Below are positions 1 to 9,453 of a stretch of 25,445 nucleotides of DNA, one piece after another. Position 1 is the first letter of the stretch. The number at the start of each line of letters is the position of its first letter. A model generated the notes under the pieces. It saw only the letters and a program-made list of their open reading frames with translations, was not told where the DNA came from and ran no database searches. Origin of the DNA: Spirochaetaceae bacterium. GTDB lineage: Bacteria > Spirochaetota > Spirochaetia > Treponematales > Breznakiellaceae. Location of the stretch: assembly GCA_031256815.1 (NCBI GenBank), contig JAIRPU010000026.1, positions 1 to 25,445 of the forward strand. Reading direction: 5' to 3'. The translations under genes and the position numbers were made by a program.

Positions 1-2
1 TT

Positions 3-335
3 GGAAGCTGCGGGACGGAAATGCGCGCAATTAACACCGGTAACATAGCCGAGGCTCTGGCCTTGCCATGGGCGTCAGCACCGGCAGCGCCGCCGCTCCC
101 CGCGCCTGCGCACGGAGAAAAAGAGTTAAGCATATTTGCGCTGCCTCTCTTTTTTTCAAATAAAAGAGTAAAATCAAACAACGCGCTTGAAGATTTTATA
201 AAGGCCCGTCCGCCAGGACTTAGAATAAATTTATTTTTTATCTGGAAAGACGAGCGTTTTATTGGTTCAGCTGAAGCTTCTGTTTTACACTATTCTGGCA
301 TGGAAGGAATTTATGCAAAATCAATTAAATTATAA
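3..335 (+). CDS. C-terminal part of an unrecognised protein (5' end outside the window)
   Basis: This frame is open from the left edge to a TAA at 333-335, so the window holds about the last 110 codons of a gene that starts upstream. The first part encodes a short Ala/Pro-rich stretch (SAPAAPPLPAPA) that looks like a flexible linker. After it comes a mixed segment rich in Phe, Lys and Leu with no motif I recognise. The stop lies 23 bases inside the next gene, whose shine-dalgarno (GGAAGGA at 301-307) is inside this coding region, so the two are probably translationally coupled. In many bacteria a transglutaminase of this kind follows a MoxR ATPase and a DUF58 protein, so a DUF58 C-terminus is a reasonable guess from context. 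The residues themselves do not show it. Confidence 0.5.
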   Translation, partial: GSCGTEMRAINTGNIAEALALPWASAPAAPPLPAPAHGEKELSIFALPLFFSNKRVKSNNALEDFIKARPPGLRINLFFIWKDERFIGSAEASVLHYSGMEGIYAKSIKL

Positions 336-3300
336 TGCTGCGCCTGTGCGCGCTGTCGCGCTGCGTTCAATTTCGCTTTTTGGTATTTTATTACAGTATA
401 GTTTTATTGCAGGAACTTTAATTGATGTTTCAATATACACAACAACATTGTTATGCGCGTTCTGTGCAGGCTTTATATTATACAGCAAAAAAATTAAAAC
501 TCAGTCCGCTGTTATTTCACTGCTGCTGGCTCCAGTTATGGCACGCTTTCTCATTATGCTGCCGCGTATTTTTACAGGAAATAATCTTGAATTAAATATT
601 GTACTGGATTCGCTTTTACTAACTTACGACAGAAACAATTTTGCGGCCTGCCTGCCTTTTTATTATGCTTCAATAACAACTTTTGCTGCAGTTTCTTCGC
701 GCAGGACATTACGCGGAATTGTTTTATTCGATATTGCGCTTATTATAATAACTTTTATTATAATAAAAAGCGCCGAACTAACATTCTATAATCTGCCGCT
801 TGTACTTGTCTGCGTATTTGAAACTCTGCTTTTACTGGAACTTTCGGCGCGTGTACTTGCGCTTGATGCCGAATATAAATTACAAAAAAACGAAGCTTTG
901 TTTTCTGTTGTGCTTTTGATTTTTATGGCGCTTTTTGGCGGAGTTATTTTAATTTATAAACTGAGCGAAACAAGCGGCGCCGGAAAGGAAGCAGGCACAG
1001 GACTGGAAAACCAGCGCGGTTTTGGACTTATGCGTCCCGGTCTTTTTAGTTTTGACATGACGCCTTTTCTTAATCTGCACACGGAAGTTTCCATGCAGAA
1101 TGAACTTGTATTTATTGTAAAAAAAGAAAGCGAAGTAAAAACAAATGTAGAAAGGCATATTTTTATGCGCCGTTTTATTCTTTCGGACATTGATTTTACA
1201 CGAAACGAAACAGTCGACGAAAAATCCCAGCCCGGACTGCTGCCCAACGGAGCAGTTTCGCTTGAAATAAATGAATATAAAAAACGAATTCCGCTTAAAC
1301 AGGAATACTACATAAAAAACATAGATTCCAGGGCGCTGCTTGCCATGAACGAACCTTTTCAAATAACCCCTTTTGATAACTACGATTCTTCATCATTTAA
1401 AAGCGTTTATGCGGTAGAAAGCATGGTAAGCGAAGCCGAGCCATTCGATTTGTTAAATACTTCGCTTGTTCATATTAACGACGCTTATTTTGGTTTAACA
1501 AAAGAAGAATTTGAATGGTATACCCGTTTTGCCGCAAAAGAAGGCGGAGAAACCGAAACGCAAAAACGAATTAGAAACCTGGCGGAAGAAATAAGTTATG
1601 GCGCAAAAGATGTTTATTCAAAAGCAGCTCTAATTTTAAATTATTTTACAAAAGGAGAATTTCGTTACAGCCTGAAGCCCGGCATTGCGCCGGACGGAGA
1701 CCAGCTCTCCTATTTTTTATGGACAACAAAACGCGGTTATTGTTCTTATTTCGCGCTTGCCTATGCTTCGATGCTGCGCAGCATTAAAATTCCTTCGCGC
1801 ATTGTTATTGGTTTTTTTCTTGACCCGGAAACCGAACGGCTTGGTTTTTATCCTGTGCGCTCAAGCAACGCGCATGCATGGGTCGAAGTTTTTTTTCCGG
1901 ATTATGGATGGATAGCATTTGACCCTACCACAGACCAGTTTGCAGAAGACGAGCTGCAGGCGGAATCAAGCGCTTCGCAACAGGATAACTTTGAACAGTT
2001 AATGAAAGAAATAATAGAAAACCGCGATAAGCTAAAAGCAAAACAAAATGCAAAAAATGAAGAAAATTCAATAAAAAAATTTATTCAAAACGCCGCAAAA
2101 AAAGCGCGTTCTTTTGCTCTGCCAATACTGCTTTTAATAATTGTTTTTACTGTTTTAACAATACGGTTTCGTTATCTTGTATTAAGCAAGATTATGCGAA
2201 GCAGCCGCGCCAAAACAATCATGCTTTGGCGGCACCTTCGTTTAAGACTCAGATTAAAAGGCTTTAAAAAACCGGCGTCTTCTTCCGAAGGCGAATGGAT
2301 TGCTGCACTGCCAAATGCCGAAAGCTTAAATGTTTTGTATAACGAAGTTTCCATGGCGCGTTACGCTCCAAATTATTCTTTAGAAGATGCCAAACGTTTT
2401 GTTTTAAAATATAAATCTTTTAAATTTATATTGATAATTATTTTGTGTTTTGGATTTTTTCAAAAAAGCGCAGACGCGCAGCAGGAACCAGGCAATTCCA
2501 ACGCGCTTTACGACAGCGCAAGACGCGCGGTTTACAGCGAACACTGGGAACGCGCTGTTTTGCTTTTTAACGAAGGCAAGAAACAATATCCGGATGACTG
2601 GCGTTTTGCTTTTGGTCTTGCCGATTTATATTTTTCAAATCAGCTTTATCAGCTTGCAAAAGAAGAATACATTCTTGTTTTAAAGATTATGCCTGATTAC
2701 CCTGAAGCGCTTTATAAAATCGCGCTGACGGAAGGTAATTTGAATAACTACAAGGATGCTGCGCGTTATTACGAAGAGTATTTAAGGCTTTATCCTGGAG
2801 ATTATAACGTTATATCAGAACTGGGCTGGATATATTTTAAACTTCACAGGCTGCGTGAAGGCGAAAAACTTCTTCTTGACGCAATAGATGAATTTGGAGT
2901 GCATCCGCACCTTGCAATGACTTTAGCAACAATATATTCCGATATGATGAACTATCAGGAAGGGGCAAACTGGTATTCACAGGCATTAATTTCCAGCAGC
3001 GAATCAGAAGAGTTTTTTGGCAAACAAAGTTTTTCCGCTACCGCATGGTATAATTTTGCCATACTGGAAAGCCGTTTTTTTAATTACGAAAAATCTTTGG
3101 AATATTCAAAAAAATCTTTGGAAAGTTTTGACCGCGATACAGGCCACATGATGCAGGGTGAATTATATATGCGCCGGCTTGACTGGCAGCGTTCGTTTGG
3201 CGAATATGAAAAAGCTTTTTCCATGGACAACCGTTCTCCGCTTCCAAAAATCAGTTTAGCACAAAATTTTTTAATAACCGGAAGCCTGCAGGAAGCGCTT

Positions 3301-4176
3301 GTGTATGCAAACGACTGCCTTAAAGCGCGCAATGGCGCATGGATGTTCCGTTTTGGCATTGACAGCGAACAGTATGAACGCGATGTACACGAAATTCTTT
3401 ATAAGACATACAAAGGTTTTTATAATAAACAAAAATTTGTGGTGTTCAATTCTTTGCCTGAATTTATTAAAGGAAAATTTTTGTTAATAAAATATTATTT
3501 TAAATACCGCATAAATAAATATTTATTTGAAAAGAATGCGCTTGCCTCGGCGCACAGTTATAAACGAAACGAAATGGGAGGGCAGTATATAGACGCGCTG
3601 CTTCAATACTATTTGGCATTCGAAAATTATCCACGGCGCGCGGCATTTTATCTTGCGCTTGCCGCAGATTATGAAACAGAGCTTATTCCCGCTTCAAAAC
3701 CAGGTTACCTGTACGAACAAGGCAAAACACTCTCTTCAACAGCGCTGATTGATGAAGCGCTTAAAGGATTTGACGCGGTTTGGGAGCGCGATATGAGCGC
3801 AGATGCGCTTGCCTGCCTTTCGTTAATCGCAGACGGCGCAAAATCGCGCGATGCGGCAGCTGCGCTTTATTTTATGAATCCAGGGGCGCTTTTGCAGCGT
3901 GGAATAAAATTACCCGTTGAAATTTTTGTGGAAGGCGGTATGAGAAAAGAACGCCGCGCGCTGTTTTCACGCTTAAATAAAACAGGCTTTAAACACGAAG
4001 AAGATTCTACGCTTGCGCTTAATGTAAAAATAAACGATAACAGCGCGGAGTTTTTGCTTTTTCAAAAAAGCACCGGCACGGCTCTGGGGCATGGCAGGTT
4101 TCCGCTTTTAAACGCCGCAAACGAAATTTCAGCGGCGCTTTTATTCGGCGCTAATACGCCAAACACAACCCGCTGA
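313..4176 (+). CDS. Membrane transglutaminase-like protein fused to a periplasmic TPR domain
   Basis: The protein has 1287 residues from ATG 313, chosen over an in-frame TTG at 262 because GGAAGGA lies just upstream. Residues about 15-220 form six or seven membrane segments. A transglutaminase-core (TGc) domain follows, with a readable catalytic triad: Cys477 in RGYCSYF, His521 in NAHAWVE and Asp537 in FDPTTD. One membrane helix (about 601-617) leads to a basic, presumably cytoplasmic stretch. A second hydrophobic segment (703-716) ends in SADA-QQ, which resembles a signal peptide with an AxA cleavage site after residue 722. Residues about 742-1005 are tetratricopeptide repeats, and the rest is unassigned. 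Known TgpA-type proteins have the first half only. The fused TPR part is inferred to face the periplasm. The substrate is unknown. The end overlaps the convergent lipoprotein gene by 36 bases. Confidence 0.85.
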   Translation: MQNQLNYNAAPVRAVALRSISLFGILLQYSFIAGTLIDVSIYTTTLLCAFCAGFILYSKKIKTQSAVISLLLAPVMARFLIMLPRIFTGNNLELNIVLDSLLLTYDRNNFAACLPFYYASITTFAAVSSRRTLRGIVLFDIALIIITFIIIKSAELTFYNLPLVLVCVFETLLLLELSARVLALDAEYKLQKNEALFSVVLLIFMALFGGVILIYKLSETSGAGKEAGTGLENQRGFGLMRPGLFSFDMTPFLNLHTEVSMQNELVFIVKKESEVKTNVERHIFMRRFILSDIDFTRNETVDEKSQPGLLPNGAVSLEINEYKKRIPLKQEYYIKNIDSRALLAMNEPFQITPFDNYDSSSFKSVYAVESMVSEAEPFDLLNTSLVHINDAYFGLTKEEFEWYTRFAAKEGGETETQKRIRNLAEEISYGAKDVYSKAALILNYFTKGEFRYSLKPGIAPDGDQLSYFLWTTKRGYCSYFALAYASMLRSIKIPSRIVIGFFLDPETERLGFYPVRSSNAHAWVEVFFPDYGWIAFDPTTDQFAEDELQAESSASQQDNFEQLMKEIIENRDKLKAKQNAKNEENSIKKFIQNAAKKARSFALPILLLIIVFTVLTIRFRYLVLSKIMRSSRAKTIMLWRHLRLRLRLKGFKKPASSSEGEWIAALPNAESLNVLYNEVSMARYAPNYSLEDAKRFVLKYKSFKFILIIILCFGFFQKSADAQQEPGNSNALYDSARRAVYSEHWERAVLLFNEGKKQYPDDWRFAFGLADLYFSNQLYQLAKEEYILVLKIMPDYPEALYKIALTEGNLNNYKDAARYYEEYLRLYPGDYNVISELGWIYFKLHRLREGEKLLLDAIDEFGVHPHLAMTLATIYSDMMNYQEGANWYSQALISSSESEEFFGKQSFSATAWYNFAILESRFFNYEKSLEYSKKSLESFDRDTGHMMQGELYMRRLDWQRSFGEYEKAFSMDNRSPLPKISLAQNFLITGSLQEALVYANDCLKARNGAWMFRFGIDSEQYERDVHEILYKTYKGFYNKQKFVVFNSLPEFIKGKFLLIKYYFKYRINKYLFEKNALASAHSYKRNEMGGQYIDALLQYYLAFENYPRRAAFYLALAADYETELIPASKPGYLYEQGKTLSSTALIDEALKGFDAVWERDMSADALACLSLIADGAKSRDAAAALYFMNPGALLQRGIKLPVEIFVEGGMRKERRALFSRLNKTGFKHEEDSTLALNVKINDNSAEFLLFQKSTGTALGHGRFPLLNAANEISAALLFGANTPNTTR

Positions 4177-5793
4177 AAGCCCCCAGCGCCGGCTTACATA
4201 ATTTGAAAAAGCCATGGATTCAGCCTCAAATAACTCCGTAAGCAGAGGCCAGGTTCCAGATTCTTCATTTTTGGCCGGCAGCACGCTCTTTCGCCAGTCG
4301 CTTTTTTCTATAATTCCAGCGGCATATTTGCCAAAATATTCGCCGGCCGCGCCGGGACTCTGCTGCAAAAGATACGCCATAAATTCATTTATCATCAAAT
4401 TTGAATCATTTATATCATATCCCAAATAATCAAAATATGAACGTATAAACGCTTTTGCTTTTGCATTAAAATTGGCATAACGTTCCCTTGAAAATTCACG
4501 AAACTCATTATCAATAAAAAATAAACCATGAAAACATTCATGAACCAAAAAGCGTGTATAAAGATAATCGTTGGACTGCCGCGACACGGAAATTATGGCT
4601 CCAGACAAAGGTTCATAAGTTCCTGTCTGTTCGTTAATGGCAATTATTTTATTGTTTAACACAATTTGTTCAAGCATTCGTTCTTCTTCGTTAATTGGAA
4701 AATTTTGTTTTTTTACCGCGTTAAAAAAAGAGGCAAGCGATTCGGCATTATAATCGTGCGCATTCCAGCCATGCTTGTCTTCAAGTTCGTCATCGTTTAC
4801 AAGCCTGCCGCGGTAGCCCTTTTTTTCTATAAAAAAGGCGAGCCGTTTTAGCATTTTATCCTGAACTTCGTAATTGCTTATGTCAAAAATCAAAATTGAA
4901 GGAAAGCTTTCCCACCGGTAAAACTCATAATCCTTATTGCGCCATAACTCTTTTGAAAGCGCCTTTATAAAGCCGGGGTCGGCATTTATTGGTTCATTTA
5001 ATGGCGGTTTTAATACGGGAAGAAGCAGAATCGAGTCTGCCCTGCCTTCGATTACAAGAACAGGTTTAACTCCTGTAAATGCGCCGGGAACAGAAAACGA
5101 ATCCATTTTTTCTTCCATGGCTTTATATTGATAGCGTTTACCGCGTGTTTCAATAAAAACATTTCCTGATATACCGCGCAGTTTTAGTTCCCACTGATGT
5201 TTTTCGTCAAGTTCAGACCTGGGCGAAACAGAAATTAATGGAGCGCCGGCAGCGCTTTTACCGGCGGCAACGAATGGGCTTATCCAAAACGTGCTTCCTT
5301 TTTTTTCATAACCAAAACGCAGTTTTGAAACAGAAATAGATTTTAATTTTAGAGAAGCTCCTTCAGCGGAACCTCCTTTTATATTAAAACTAAATTTATT
5401 TAACAGCGCCGTATTTAAAGGCATTGAATATTGCAGAGTTTCCGTATCGGAAGCGCCGTCCAAAAAAGATACGTCAACAGGCAAAGCATAACCCGGTTCT
5501 TTTTCAAATACAAACACCGGTTCTTCGGCTCCATTTATTCCATTAACTCCATCAATGGAATACTCAAGTTCCAAAGACGAAAGCGGGCCGGTTAAAAGCG
5601 CGCGTTCAAGTTCGTAACGGTAATTTGCATTTTTTCCAAGCGGGAAGACGCCGTCTACAGCCCGTTTTGATAATGCATTAAGCGTAACTGGAATTCCATC
5701 TTCATTTGTAAACGTTACAGATGACGCCTTGCGAAACCCGCAGCCTGTACAGATAAAACAAAGCGATATTAAAATTATAAAACAAACGCGCAT
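4141..5793 (-). CDS. Putative lipoprotein zinc metallopeptidase (HExxH, gluzincin-like)
   Basis: This is a 550-residue protein. The N-terminus is a short hydrophobic signal ending in ICTGC, so Cys18 is a likely lipidated residue (a relaxed, spirochaete-style lipobox). The motif HECFH at 418-422 is the classical zinc-binding HExxH, and a downstream NEFMAYL with Glu470 could be the third ligand, as in gluzincin peptidases. Residues about 20-250 carry no recognised motif and look like a beta-rich extracytoplasmic region. The predicted role is a membrane-anchored protease in the cell envelope; the family is not identified. ATG at 5793 is preferred, but TTG two codons earlier is possible and neither has a clear ribosome site. 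The 3' end overlaps the convergent transglutaminase gene, so the two are neighbours without sharing a transcript. Confidence 0.75.
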   Translation of the reverse strand: MRVCFIILISLCFICTGCGFRKASSVTFTNEDGIPVTLNALSKRAVDGVFPLGKNANYRYELERALLTGPLSSLELEYSIDGVNGINGAEEPVFVFEKEPGYALPVDVSFLDGASDTETLQYSMPLNTALLNKFSFNIKGGSAEGASLKLKSISVSKLRFGYEKKGSTFWISPFVAAGKSAAGAPLISVSPRSELDEKHQWELKLRGISGNVFIETRGKRYQYKAMEEKMDSFSVPGAFTGVKPVLVIEGRADSILLLPVLKPPLNEPINADPGFIKALSKELWRNKDYEFYRWESFPSILIFDISNYEVQDKMLKRLAFFIEKKGYRGRLVNDDELEDKHGWNAHDYNAESLASFFNAVKKQNFPINEEERMLEQIVLNNKIIAINEQTGTYEPLSGAIISVSRQSNDYLYTRFLVHECFHGLFFIDNEFREFSRERYANFNAKAKAFIRSYFDYLGYDINDSNLMINEFMAYLLQQSPGAAGEYFGKYAAGIIEKSDWRKSVLPAKNEESGTWPLLTELFEAESMAFSNYVSRRWGLSAGCVWRISAE

Positions 5794-5830
5794 TTTCAAA
5801 TGTTAAGCAATCTGCTTTTTTTATTCAATC

Positions 5831-5866
5831 CGCGTACAGCCGTAATGCCGCGCACAGCCGTAACGT
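5831..5866. repeat. Imperfect 18-bp tandem repeat
   Basis: Two adjacent 18-base units share CAGCCGTAA and differ at a few positions. They sit in the 123-base gap between permease C and the lipoprotein gene. A 10-bp palindrome AACGCGCGTT lies nearby, at about 5899-5908, but no T-run follows it on the minus strand. No function is evident, and I see no clear promoter for the lipoprotein gene here. Confidence 0.45.
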
Positions 5867-5916
5867 GCGTGCAAACATAATGCTGCGATTGAAAACGTAA
5901 CGCGCGTTCAAATAAT

Positions 5917-6930
5917 TTATTTAGCGCTTTTTTGCTTTTTTACAAAATCAACATAAACAGCTATAAGTATAACGACCCCTTTTACCACAAACTGCCAAAA
6001 TGAATTTATATTAAGCAAATTAAGGCCATTATTCAGTACGCCAATAATAAGAGCGCCAATTACCGTTCCGGAAATTTTACCAACACCGCCAGACATACTT
6101 GTACCGCCAAGAACTACTGCGGCTATTGCGTCCATTTCGGCGCCCTGCCCTGCGGTTGGCTGGCCGGAAAACATTCGTGAGGCAAGCACGATGCCTGCAA
6201 AAGCGGAAAGCACTCCGGAAAATAAATAAACAAAAAAAGTTACGCGGTCATTTTTAACGCCGGAAAACCGCGCCGCAAGCGGATTGCCGCCTACCGCGTA
6301 AATGTGGCGTCCAAGCCTTGTACGCGTCAAAATTATCTGCGCTCCGGCGACTATAAAAATCAAATAAATTACCGGCATAGGAATATCTTTAATATATCCT
6401 GAACCTATAAAATTAAATGAATCCGACATAACCCTTACAGGCTGTCCGTCTGTATAAAGATACGCCGCGCCGCGCGCTATATTCATTGTGGAAAGCGTTA
6501 CAATAAACGGCGGGATTGTTGTTTTAGAAATAATTACAGCGTTAAACGCGCCAAAAACGACGCCAGTTCCAAGCCCGGCAGCAAGCGCTGCTCCAAGAGA
6601 CGCGCCGGAAAACGCTATAAAACCGCTTGTTACAACGCCGGAAAGCGCTATAACAGAACCTACAGAAAGGTCAATACCGCCAAGAATAATAACCATGGTC
6701 ATTCCACAGGCAATATACAGGTTTGTCGCCGTCTGGCGCAGTACATTCATAATATTGTTTTTTGAAAGAAACGCGGCGCGCCCCACAACGGCATCGTATA
6801 TAATCAAAACAAGGCAGAGTAACACAAGCCCTGCAAGTATGCCGGTATTTTCTTTTAAAAAAACCAAAAAGCCACGCCATATACGGCGCATCCGGCTTTT
6901 GTTTTGCAAATTTTTGTTTTCGTTCAACAT
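5917..6930 (-). CDS. Sugar ABC transporter permease (CUT2/RbsC family), system C
   Basis: The 337-residue integral membrane protein is the channel subunit of a ribose-type sugar importer. The family signature GGIDLSVGSV is present near residue 85, and the C-terminal half carries DAIAAVVLGGTSMSGGVG, typical of RbsC-like permeases. About eight to ten hydrophobic segments fill the chain after a basic cytoplasmic N-terminus. The length is normal for the family. The start at ATG 6930 has GGGAGGA just before it, with short spacing. It lies 12 bases after the ATPase gene and is the last gene of the system C operon (binding protein, ATPase, permease). The sugar cannot be read from the permease. Confidence 0.93.
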   Translation of the reverse strand: MLNENKNLQNKSRMRRIWRGFLVFLKENTGILAGLVLLCLVLIIYDAVVGRAAFLSKNNIMNVLRQTATNLYIACGMTMVIILGGIDLSVGSVIALSGVVTSGFIAFSGASLGAALAAGLGTGVVFGAFNAVIISKTTIPPFIVTLSTMNIARGAAYLYTDGQPVRVMSDSFNFIGSGYIKDIPMPVIYLIFIVAGAQIILTRTRLGRHIYAVGGNPLAARFSGVKNDRVTFFVYLFSGVLSAFAGIVLASRMFSGQPTAGQGAEMDAIAAVVLGGTSMSGGVGKISGTVIGALIIGVLNNGLNLLNINSFWQFVVKGVVILIAVYVDFVKKQKSAK

Positions 6931-6942
6931 TATCCTCCCTGT

Positions 6943-8433
6943 TTACGCCATACTCCCTGTAGCATAACGCATAATAGTTTCCTGTGTTATGCCATCGCGC
7001 GAAAGCGCGGCGCTTACTCTGCCCTCGTGCATTACAATAACACGGTCGCTCATATTTATTACTTCAGGCAGTTCTGATGAAATCATTATAATTGCAAGCC
7101 CTTCTTTAACGAGAGCGTTCATAACCGCATAAATTTCGGCCTTTGCCGCAACATCAACGCCGCGTGTAGGCTCATCAAGAATAAGCACTTTGGGCAGAGT
7201 AGCAAGCGCCCTGCCGATAATTGCTTTTTGCTGATTTCCGCCCGAAAGATTGTTAATTAACTGTTCCAGAGACGGCGTTTTTATACGCATATTATTTACA
7301 TACTGCATGGAAATTGTTTCTTCTTTTGCGCTGTTTACAACAATGCCTTTAATAAATTCCGCCAGCGCTTCCAGGGTTATATTGAACCTTACGCTTTGCG
7401 CCGGAAACAACGCTTCGGTCTTGCGGCTTTCAGGCACAAGCGCAAGTCCAAAACGCATGGCGTCGTCCGGAGAGTTGATGCGCGCCTCTTTTCCTTCTAC
7501 AAAAATTGAGCCTTCCGTAAACCTGTCTATGCCAAAAATGCACTTCATAATTTCGCTGCGGCCGGAGCCAACAAGACCGGCAAAACCCAGAATTTCGCCT
7601 TTTTTAACGTCAAAACTAATATTTTTAATGAGTCTGCCATCGCTTAAATTTTTTACTTCCAAAACGGTTTCATTGGCGATGTTATAGGTGCGCGTATAAT
7701 AATTTGTAAGCGTACGCCCAACCATCATTCCAATTAGTTCATCATTATTTGTTTTTGCAGTTTCTTTAGTGCCTATATACTCACCGTCACGCATAACGGT
7801 AATACGGTCGGTAATCTGATAAAGTTCGCTCATACGGTGCGAAATATAAACTATACCAACATTATTCTGTTTTAATTTACGTATGGTCTCAAAAAGGAAC
7901 GCAACATCTCTTTCTGAAAGTGATGAAGTAGGTTCATCCATTACGAGTATTTTTGCGTTAAAAGACAACGCTTTTATTATTTCGACCATTTGCTGCTGCG
8001 CTATGGTTAGCGTATTTACAAGCGCTTCGCTTTCTATTGCCAATCCAAATGATTCAAGTTTTTCGCGAGCGGCTTCATTCATCTTTGTATAGCTTATTAC
8101 ACCGCTTTGCATAATTTCGCGGCCCAAAAAAATATTTTCCGCAACAGTCATATTCGGAACCAGCGCCAATTCCTGGTGTATAATGCTGATTCCGTTTTGC
8201 TGCGCATCTTCTACGGAATGTATTGCAGTTTCTTTTCCGTTAATGTAAATTACCCCTCCGCCGGCGGCATAAAATCCGCCGAGTAGTTTAATAAGGGTAG
8301 ATTTACCCGCGCCGTTTTCTCCAAGCAGCGCATGAACTTCGCCGGCCAGAAGTTCAAACGACACATCTTTTAAAGCCTGCACACCAGGAAAATGTTTTTT
8401 TATGTGCCGCATTTCCAAAAGCGTATTAGTCAT
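6943..8433 (-). CDS. Sugar ABC transporter double ATPase (RbsA/MglA family), system C
   Basis: The 496-residue cytoplasmic protein contains two fused nucleotide-binding domains that power the system C importer. Domain 1 has a complete Walker A (GENGAGKST, 38-46) and Walker B (ILVMDEPTS), but a degenerate signature (LTIAQQQ). Domain 2 has a degenerate Walker A (GLVGSGRSE, no lysine), a perfect signature LSGGNQQ and ILDEPTRGVDV. This asymmetry is the rule in the RbsA/MglA family, so it does not indicate decay. The gene follows the binding-protein gene after 57 bases and precedes the permease by 12. The ribosome site before ATG 8433 is weak (AAGG about ten bases upstream), compared with a strong one on the binding protein, which fits lower ATPase synthesis. 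Confidence 0.94.
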   Translation of the reverse strand: MTNTLLEMRHIKKHFPGVQALKDVSFELLAGEVHALLGENGAGKSTLIKLLGGFYAAGGGVIYINGKETAIHSVEDAQQNGISIIHQELALVPNMTVAENIFLGREIMQSGVISYTKMNEAAREKLESFGLAIESEALVNTLTIAQQQMVEIIKALSFNAKILVMDEPTSSLSERDVAFLFETIRKLKQNNVGIVYISHRMSELYQITDRITVMRDGEYIGTKETAKTNNDELIGMMVGRTLTNYYTRTYNIANETVLEVKNLSDGRLIKNISFDVKKGEILGFAGLVGSGRSEIMKCIFGIDRFTEGSIFVEGKEARINSPDDAMRFGLALVPESRKTEALFPAQSVRFNITLEALAEFIKGIVVNSAKEETISMQYVNNMRIKTPSLEQLINNLSGGNQQKAIIGRALATLPKVLILDEPTRGVDVAAKAEIYAVMNALVKEGLAIIMISSELPEVINMSDRVIVMHEGRVSAALSRDGITQETIMRYATGSMA

Positions 8434-8490
8434 ATATTGAAGCCTTAAAAGTAAAAACGCCGCGAGTCATATACATACAATAATTATTAA

Positions 8491-9429
8491 TTACTGCCAG
8501 CCGTCTGTTCCAAATTGAGCAACATTTTCCTGGCTTATTAAAAATGTTTTAACAACAATATTTTTATCGTAAGATTCGCCGGAAATAATTTTTTTCATAA
8601 CCTTAACCGACTCAACTCCTATATTTACAGGGCTTTGCGCACCGGTTCCGGCAAAAATACCGCCCTGCGCGATAGCCGCTTTTGCATCCGGCGAGCCGTC
8701 TACACCGTAAATAATCATTTCAGAACGGTTTGCTGTCTTGCAAGCCGCAAAAGCGCCGAGCGCCATTGGGTCGTTGCCGCCCATTACCGCATCGATTTTA
8801 GGCTGAGACTGCAGTATATCTTCCATTTTTTGAAGCCCCTGCTGGAGGTCGCCTTTGGCATCCTGACGCGCTACTATGTTAAAATTTTTACCGGCAATGG
8901 CCTTTTCAAAACCACGGATACGCGAATTAACAGCGTCGTTCACAAGCATTTCCAGAATAACAATGTTGCCTCCGTTTGGAAAGCGCTTGACAATATCTTC
9001 GCCGCAAACAAAACCGGCGTTTTCGTTGTCGGACGCTACAAATGACGCGACTTTATCAAGGTCTTTTACTGCCGTATCAAAATTCACCACAGGAATTTTT
9101 GCCTGTTCAAGCGCAAGCAGCGCAGGCCTTATGCCTTCGTTATCCACAGGATTTAAAAACATACCGTCAATGCCCTGCGAAATTACATCTTCAATTTGAT
9201 TAATTTGTTTTCCAATATCGCCGGCCGGGTCAAGCGTTATTAGTTTATCTCCATTCTTTTCGACTTCCTCCCTTATGGCCTTTTCCAGCGTTATAAAAAA
9301 TGGATTATTCATAGACCAGCATGTGTAAGCAAAAGTGTTCTGGGTTTTTGCAGCGTTTTTTTTGCTGCAGCCGGCAAAAACCAGCATTAAACAGAACAGT
9401 ACCGTCATCATTTTAAAAAATTTTTTCAT
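8491..9429 (-). CDS. Periplasmic sugar-binding lipoprotein (RbsB-like), system C
   Basis: The 312-residue solute-binding protein delivers a sugar to the permease/ATPase pair downstream. The signal ends in VFAGC, so Cys21 is probably lipidated. The mature part has the type-1 periplasmic-binding fold pattern: NNPFF early, the GDIGKQINQIEDVISQGIDG helix and loop, VNFDT, GGNDPMALGA and a C-terminal FGTDGWQ. I chose ATG 9429 because GAGGAGA stands seven bases upstream. In-frame ATG codons further up would add an unlikely leader before the signal. It is first in the operon, as expected for the most abundant component. The general family is secure; the ligand (ribose, galactose, another pentose or a polyol) is not. 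Confidence 0.92.
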   Translation of the reverse strand: MKKFFKMMTVLFCLMLVFAGCSKKNAAKTQNTFAYTCWSMNNPFFITLEKAIREEVEKNGDKLITLDPAGDIGKQINQIEDVISQGIDGMFLNPVDNEGIRPALLALEQAKIPVVNFDTAVKDLDKVASFVASDNENAGFVCGEDIVKRFPNGGNIVILEMLVNDAVNSRIRGFEKAIAGKNFNIVARQDAKGDLQQGLQKMEDILQSQPKIDAVMGGNDPMALGAFAACKTANRSEMIIYGVDGSPDAKAAIAQGGIFAGTGAQSPVNIGVESVKVMKKIISGESYDKNIVVKTFLISQENVAQFGTDGWQ

Positions 9430-9453
9430 AAAATTTCTCCTCATAATATAAAT

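Noticed and set aside
262..312. TTG at 262 as start of the transglutaminase
   Set aside because: It has no ribosome site, whereas ATG 313 has GGAAGGA at the right distance; the extra 17 residues add nothing recognisable.
949..1362. 137-codon minus-strand frame inside the transglutaminase gene
   Set aside because: It is antisense to a well-supported coding region, very rich in Phe/Lys/Cys, and without a start signal.
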